Made by a program: the position numbers and the translations under genes. From NCBI GenBank assembly GCA_022647765.1, contig JALCLH010000008.1, forward strand, positions 124,001 to 188,000: a stretch of DNA of 64,000 nucleotides, read 5' to 3'. The notes beneath the pieces are model-generated. The model made no database searches. It was not told the origin of the DNA and worked only from the letters and a program-made list of their open reading frames with translations. Origin of the DNA: Acidipropionibacterium sp. Its GTDB lineage: Bacteria > Actinomycetota > Actinomycetes > Propionibacteriales > Propionibacteriaceae. The number at the start of each line of letters is the position of its first letter. Position 1 is the first letter of the stretch. This document shows positions 61,394 through 64,000 of this stretch, piece by piece.

Positions 61394-63576
61394 GACTTCT
61401 CCTTGTGCTCAGGCGGGGCGGCCAGCAGGGCCTCCACCTCGGCGCGGACCCGGGCTTGGAAGATCTTGGGGGAGAACTGGTTGGCGTAGGTCCGGATGAT
61501 CTGCCGGTCTAAGGGATGGGTCAGCAGCTTCCCGATGGCTCCTTGGACGTCCGAGGGCGTCGCCTCATCGAAGAAGTAGCCGGAGACGCCGTCGATGACC
61601 GTGTCCAGATAGCCGCCCGCGCGCAGCGCGAGGGCGGGCGTGCCGAAGCTGAATCCCTCCACCGGGGTGAGGCCGTAGTCTTCCTTGCTCGGTGCCAGCA
61701 GGGCTGTGGCATGGGCGTAGAGCCAGCGGAGCTGGGTGTCTGGCACGCCTTCCAGGAAGGTGACGTTGGACGGGGCCATCGCGTGCAGCTCGGAACGCAT
61801 CGGGCCCCTTCCGACTACCACCAGGCTCCGCTCAGGCATTCGGTCGAAGGCCTTCAGCAGCGCGTCAACGTTCTTGTAGATCATGAGCCGGCTAACGGCA
61901 AGGAAGAACTGGCCGTCCCAGCCCCGTTTCTCCAACTCCGTGAGTTCGGGAACCGGTTCCTGCGGCCCGTCGGGCGACAAGGTGTAGGGAGGGTGAAGGA
62001 CGGTCGCATCAATGCCGTACACATCGCGGATTCGGTCTCGGATGACCAAGGAGTTGCACAGATACCGGTCGGCCGATGATGCGGCCCGGCGGTCCCAGGC
62101 GACAAGGCCGGGTCGCAGGGTCTTCAGCACCCAGCCCGTCGGGGTGCGCCACCATGGCACACCTAAGTAGTCGTCCTCCACGTAGAGAAAGCGGGCGGGG
62201 GAGTGGCAGTACACCAGCTTTCGGGTGCCGGGGGGCGTGCGAACCCCGTGGGCGAAGCCGGTGCTGGAGGCGATCACCACGTCGGTGCCTTTGGGAATCC
62301 GGGCATGGTCGAAGAGCCATCCGTAGAGCGGCAACCCGAGCCGGAACTTGGCGCGCAGGATGCGCGAAGCGTTGAAGGGGGAGGTGACGACGGCTCGGGT
62401 GTCGAATTGCGGGTAGGTGGCTGCGGAATCGTGCAGGCTGGTCAGAATCGGGGCCTGGGGGAACGCGTCGGCGATGCAGCCGGCGACCCGCTCGGCTCCG
62501 CCCCGCTGCGTCAGATAGTCGTGGGCGATCACGACTCGCGGCCCGGCACTGGGCTCGGGGTCGATCCGGTCCAGAGCTGCTGCGAGTCGCTCTGCTCCGG
62601 CCTCGGGGGAGAAGAGCCGTTTCCAGCGTTGCCGGGAGGCGGTCAGAACCGGCTCTGTGTCGGCAGCGAGGAGGGTCTCGATGACGTTGGCCAGGCCGGC
62701 CGCGTCCCGAGGGGCGGCAGTGAACGGGTATCGCAATCCTGCGACCTCGAGCAGACCTCCCGCCGTGGTGGTGACGAAGGGGCAGCGAGCGGCCATCGCC
62801 TCGGCGGCCACCAGACCGAAGGGCTCCTCCCACACCGAGGGGATGACGGCGCAGTCCACGGCCGAGAAGAACTCGTCCCGATCCATCCACCCGCGAGTCT
62901 CGACCAGGTCGCCGAGGCCAGCCATGGCATCTTTGATCTGCCCGGCCTCTCCATCGGGAACAAACCGCGGTTCGCCTGCGATCAGAAGGCGGAAACCGCC
63001 GGGATGGCGACGGTCCAGCTCCCGCAGGGCGTCCAGCAGAACCAGGATTCCTTTGCGCAGTGCCAGCCTGCCGATGAACCCCAGCACGATCGGGCTGGAT
63101 GCGGGGCGGGTCGGGCGCAGCGGCACCGGCTGGTTCCAGTTCCACAGCACCGTCGAACCGGGGATGGCTGCCGCCATCGACAACGAGGGCACCACAGTCT
63201 CCACCGCGCCAGCGCGAGCGACCGTGGCCAGTGGCTTCTGCTTGGTGTTCGGCTCCTGATGCAGGTGCACGACGCGATCAGGATGGCCCGATGTGGCGAA
63301 GGCCGGGCGCAGCCCGTTGCACCACAGCAGACCGTGACGCTCGGTGGCGTCCCACCGGCGCAGGTTGGCGAGATACTCAGCCGTCCTGCGACAGTGGATG
63401 GCGACGGTGCGGAAGCCCCGCTGGTCAGCCTCCTCAATGACGTCGCCAGGGGACGACGGGGCGACCACGGTGACGCTGCGGCCTGCCTCGCGGGCCGCCT
63501 CAGCGATATTGAGCAGCATCACCTCGCCGCCACTGATCCAGCCCTGATTCGAGGCGATGGTGAAGGGACGGGTCAT
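61390..63576 (-). CDS. Tandem glycosyltransferase family 4 protein, two GT-B domains
   Basis: 728 residues from ATG 63576 (a GTG at 63585 is also possible). The first GT-B unit has FTIASNQGWISGGEVMLLNI, LGFIGRLALRKGILVLLDAL and EEPFGLVAAEAMAARCPFV (E-x7-E). The second has VVIAHDYLTQRGGAERVAGC, YCHSPARFLYVEDDYLGVPW, FLAVSRLMIYKNVDALLKAF and KEDYGLTPVEGFSFGTPAL (E-x7-E). Each unit is a full transferase in its own right, so one protein may add two sugars in turn. The second is WbaZ-like mannosyltransferase in pattern. Confidence 0.88.
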   Translation of the reverse strand: MTRPFTIASNQGWISGGEVMLLNIAEAAREAGRSVTVVAPSSPGDVIEEADQRGFRTVAIHCRRTAEYLANLRRWDATERHGLLWCNGLRPAFATSGHPDRVVHLHQEPNTKQKPLATVARAGAVETVVPSLSMAAAIPGSTVLWNWNQPVPLRPTRPASSPIVLGFIGRLALRKGILVLLDALRELDRRHPGGFRLLIAGEPRFVPDGEAGQIKDAMAGLGDLVETRGWMDRDEFFSAVDCAVIPSVWEEPFGLVAAEAMAARCPFVTTTAGGLLEVAGLRYPFTAAPRDAAGLANVIETLLAADTEPVLTASRQRWKRLFSPEAGAERLAAALDRIDPEPSAGPRVVIAHDYLTQRGGAERVAGCIADAFPQAPILTSLHDSAATYPQFDTRAVVTSPFNASRILRAKFRLGLPLYGWLFDHARIPKGTDVVIASSTGFAHGVRTPPGTRKLVYCHSPARFLYVEDDYLGVPWWRTPTGWVLKTLRPGLVAWDRRAASSADRYLCNSLVIRDRIRDVYGIDATVLHPPYTLSPDGPQEPVPELTELEKRGWDGQFFLAVSRLMIYKNVDALLKAFDRMPERSLVVVGRGPMRSELHAMAPSNVTFLEGVPDTQLRWLYAHATALLAPSKEDYGLTPVEGFSFGTPALALRAGGYLDTVIDGVSGYFFDEATPSDVQGAIGKLLTHPLDRQIIRTYANQFSPKIFQARVRAEVEALLAAPPEHKEKS

Positions 63577-63581
63577 CGCCT

Positions 63582-64000
63582 TCACCTCGACCTTCGTGAT
63601 TGGCGGAACTCGAGGAGCCGGTTCCGAGTAGCAGGGATTACTCGATACTTGAGCTGTCCCTCAAGATTTCCGAGGATGTTACCCGCGTGCGCAGCGAAAG
63701 CGTACTGTTCGTCGGGGCCTTTCAGTAGTGACTGAAGACTGGCCGGAGCCAGCCTTAGAGTCTCCGTGATGGTCCATCGGAAACTCATACCACGGATTGG
63801 CCTTCCGAGGCTCTTGCTCCTAACCCAGAAAGCTGTTTGATAGATCATGTAGGTTCGCCGCTGATGGAAGACTTCTCGTGCAGTGCTCCGCAGTCGGTAG
63901 TCAACTATGGCGGCTGGCTCAACCTGCAGAGGTATTCCATTCTCGATACAGCGCCATGTGAGGTCGCTGTCCTCATCTCCTGGGAGGGTCTCATCGAAGC
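63582..64000 (-). CDS. Glycosyltransferase family 2, C-terminal part, continues beyond the window
   Basis: The frame runs in from the window edge. FDETLPGDEDSDLTWRCIEN (an ED-containing acceptor motif of GT2 proteins), GIPLQVEPAAIVDYRLRST and REVFHQRRTYMIYQTAFW are followed by a helical tail. The stop at 63582 is 5 bp from the ATG of the tandem GT4 gene, so it is the upstream member of the same operon. The N-terminal catalytic half is outside the window. Confidence 0.8.
   Translation of the reverse strand, partial: FDETLPGDEDSDLTWRCIENGIPLQVEPAAIVDYRLRSTAREVFHQRRTYMIYQTAFWVRSKSLGRPIRGMSFRWTITETLRLAPASLQSLLKGPDEQYAFAAHAGNILGNLEGQLKYRVIPATRNRLLEFRQSRRSR

Noticed and set aside
62203-63735. 510-residue plus-strand open frame
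   Set aside because: It is antisense to the tandem GT4 gene, Arg/Gly/Pro/Ala-rich, and a typical high-GC shadow frame.

Overview
The window looks like one chromosomal stretch of a high-GC actinobacterium. I infer Propionibacteriaceae (an Acidipropionibacterium/Cutibacterium-like organism) from the fused RmlC-RmlD enzyme, the DUF222/HNH '13E12-type' endonuclease, the Actinobacteria-style exopolysaccharide genes and the GTG-rich starts; no rRNA, tRNA or species marker is present to prove it. Layout: (1) 0-14 kb, dTDP-L-rhamnose synthesis (rmlCD, rmlB, divergent rmlA), an HNH endonuclease, a secreted lipoprotein nuclease, a GH78 alpha-L-rhamnosidase, a quinone-reductase-like MDR, an exopolysaccharide priming sugar-phosphate transferase and a GT4 glycosyltransferase. 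rmlCD, rmlA, the rhamnosidase and the priming transferase all carry frameshifts as written. Intergenic spaces hold three families of long palindromes. (2) 14-40.5 kb, an accessory zone packed with insertion sequences (IS5, IS1380, IS21, IS3, IS1595, ISAs1, IS630) and gene relics. Three cargo blocks lie in it: an ABC-three-component (ABC-3C) defence system at 17.2-20.0 kb, an AT-rich islet with two small unknown genes at 24.7-25.7 kb, and a compact operon at 27.9-33.3 kb. A duplicated MauE-thioredoxin/Tat-protein locus sits at 35.6-39 kb. (3) 40.8-64 kb, the main exopolysaccharide locus. It has a nucleotidyltransferase-PqqD-LMW tyrosine phosphatase trio, two pyruvyl transferases (one interrupted), a BY-kinase/Wzz protein, a Wzy-like polymerase, a series of glycosyltransferases and an ABC flippase-type exporter.

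How the genes work together: RmlA-RmlB-RmlCD would make dTDP-L-rhamnose; the priming transferase would load the first sugar on undecaprenyl phosphate; the GT2, GT4 and other transferases would build the repeat unit; acyl-, pyruvyl- and PIG-L deacetylase activities would decorate it; the MsbA-like ABC protein could flip it; and the Wzy-like protein and BY-kinase would polymerise it and control chain length. Genes at 45.8-54.5 kb (+ strand) and 64-56.8 kb (- strand) form two convergent, tightly overlapping operons.

The strongest candidate for something undescribed is the 27.9-33.3 kb operon. A 48-codon ORF overlaps by ATGA a radical SAM gene. It is followed by a DegT-type aminotransferase, a HIT-family protein, a PEP-synthase-type ATP-binding protein, an unrecognised protein, a DUF2797 protein and a truncated histidine phosphatase cut off near an IS630 copy. 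I do not know a pathway with this set; its job as a biosynthetic cluster is inference. Other notable points are a 77-bp palindrome present as two inverted copies framing the rml genes, two IS3 copies sharing a stop exactly at the catalytic glutamate codon, and paralogous orphan antitoxin-like genes at mosaic junctions.
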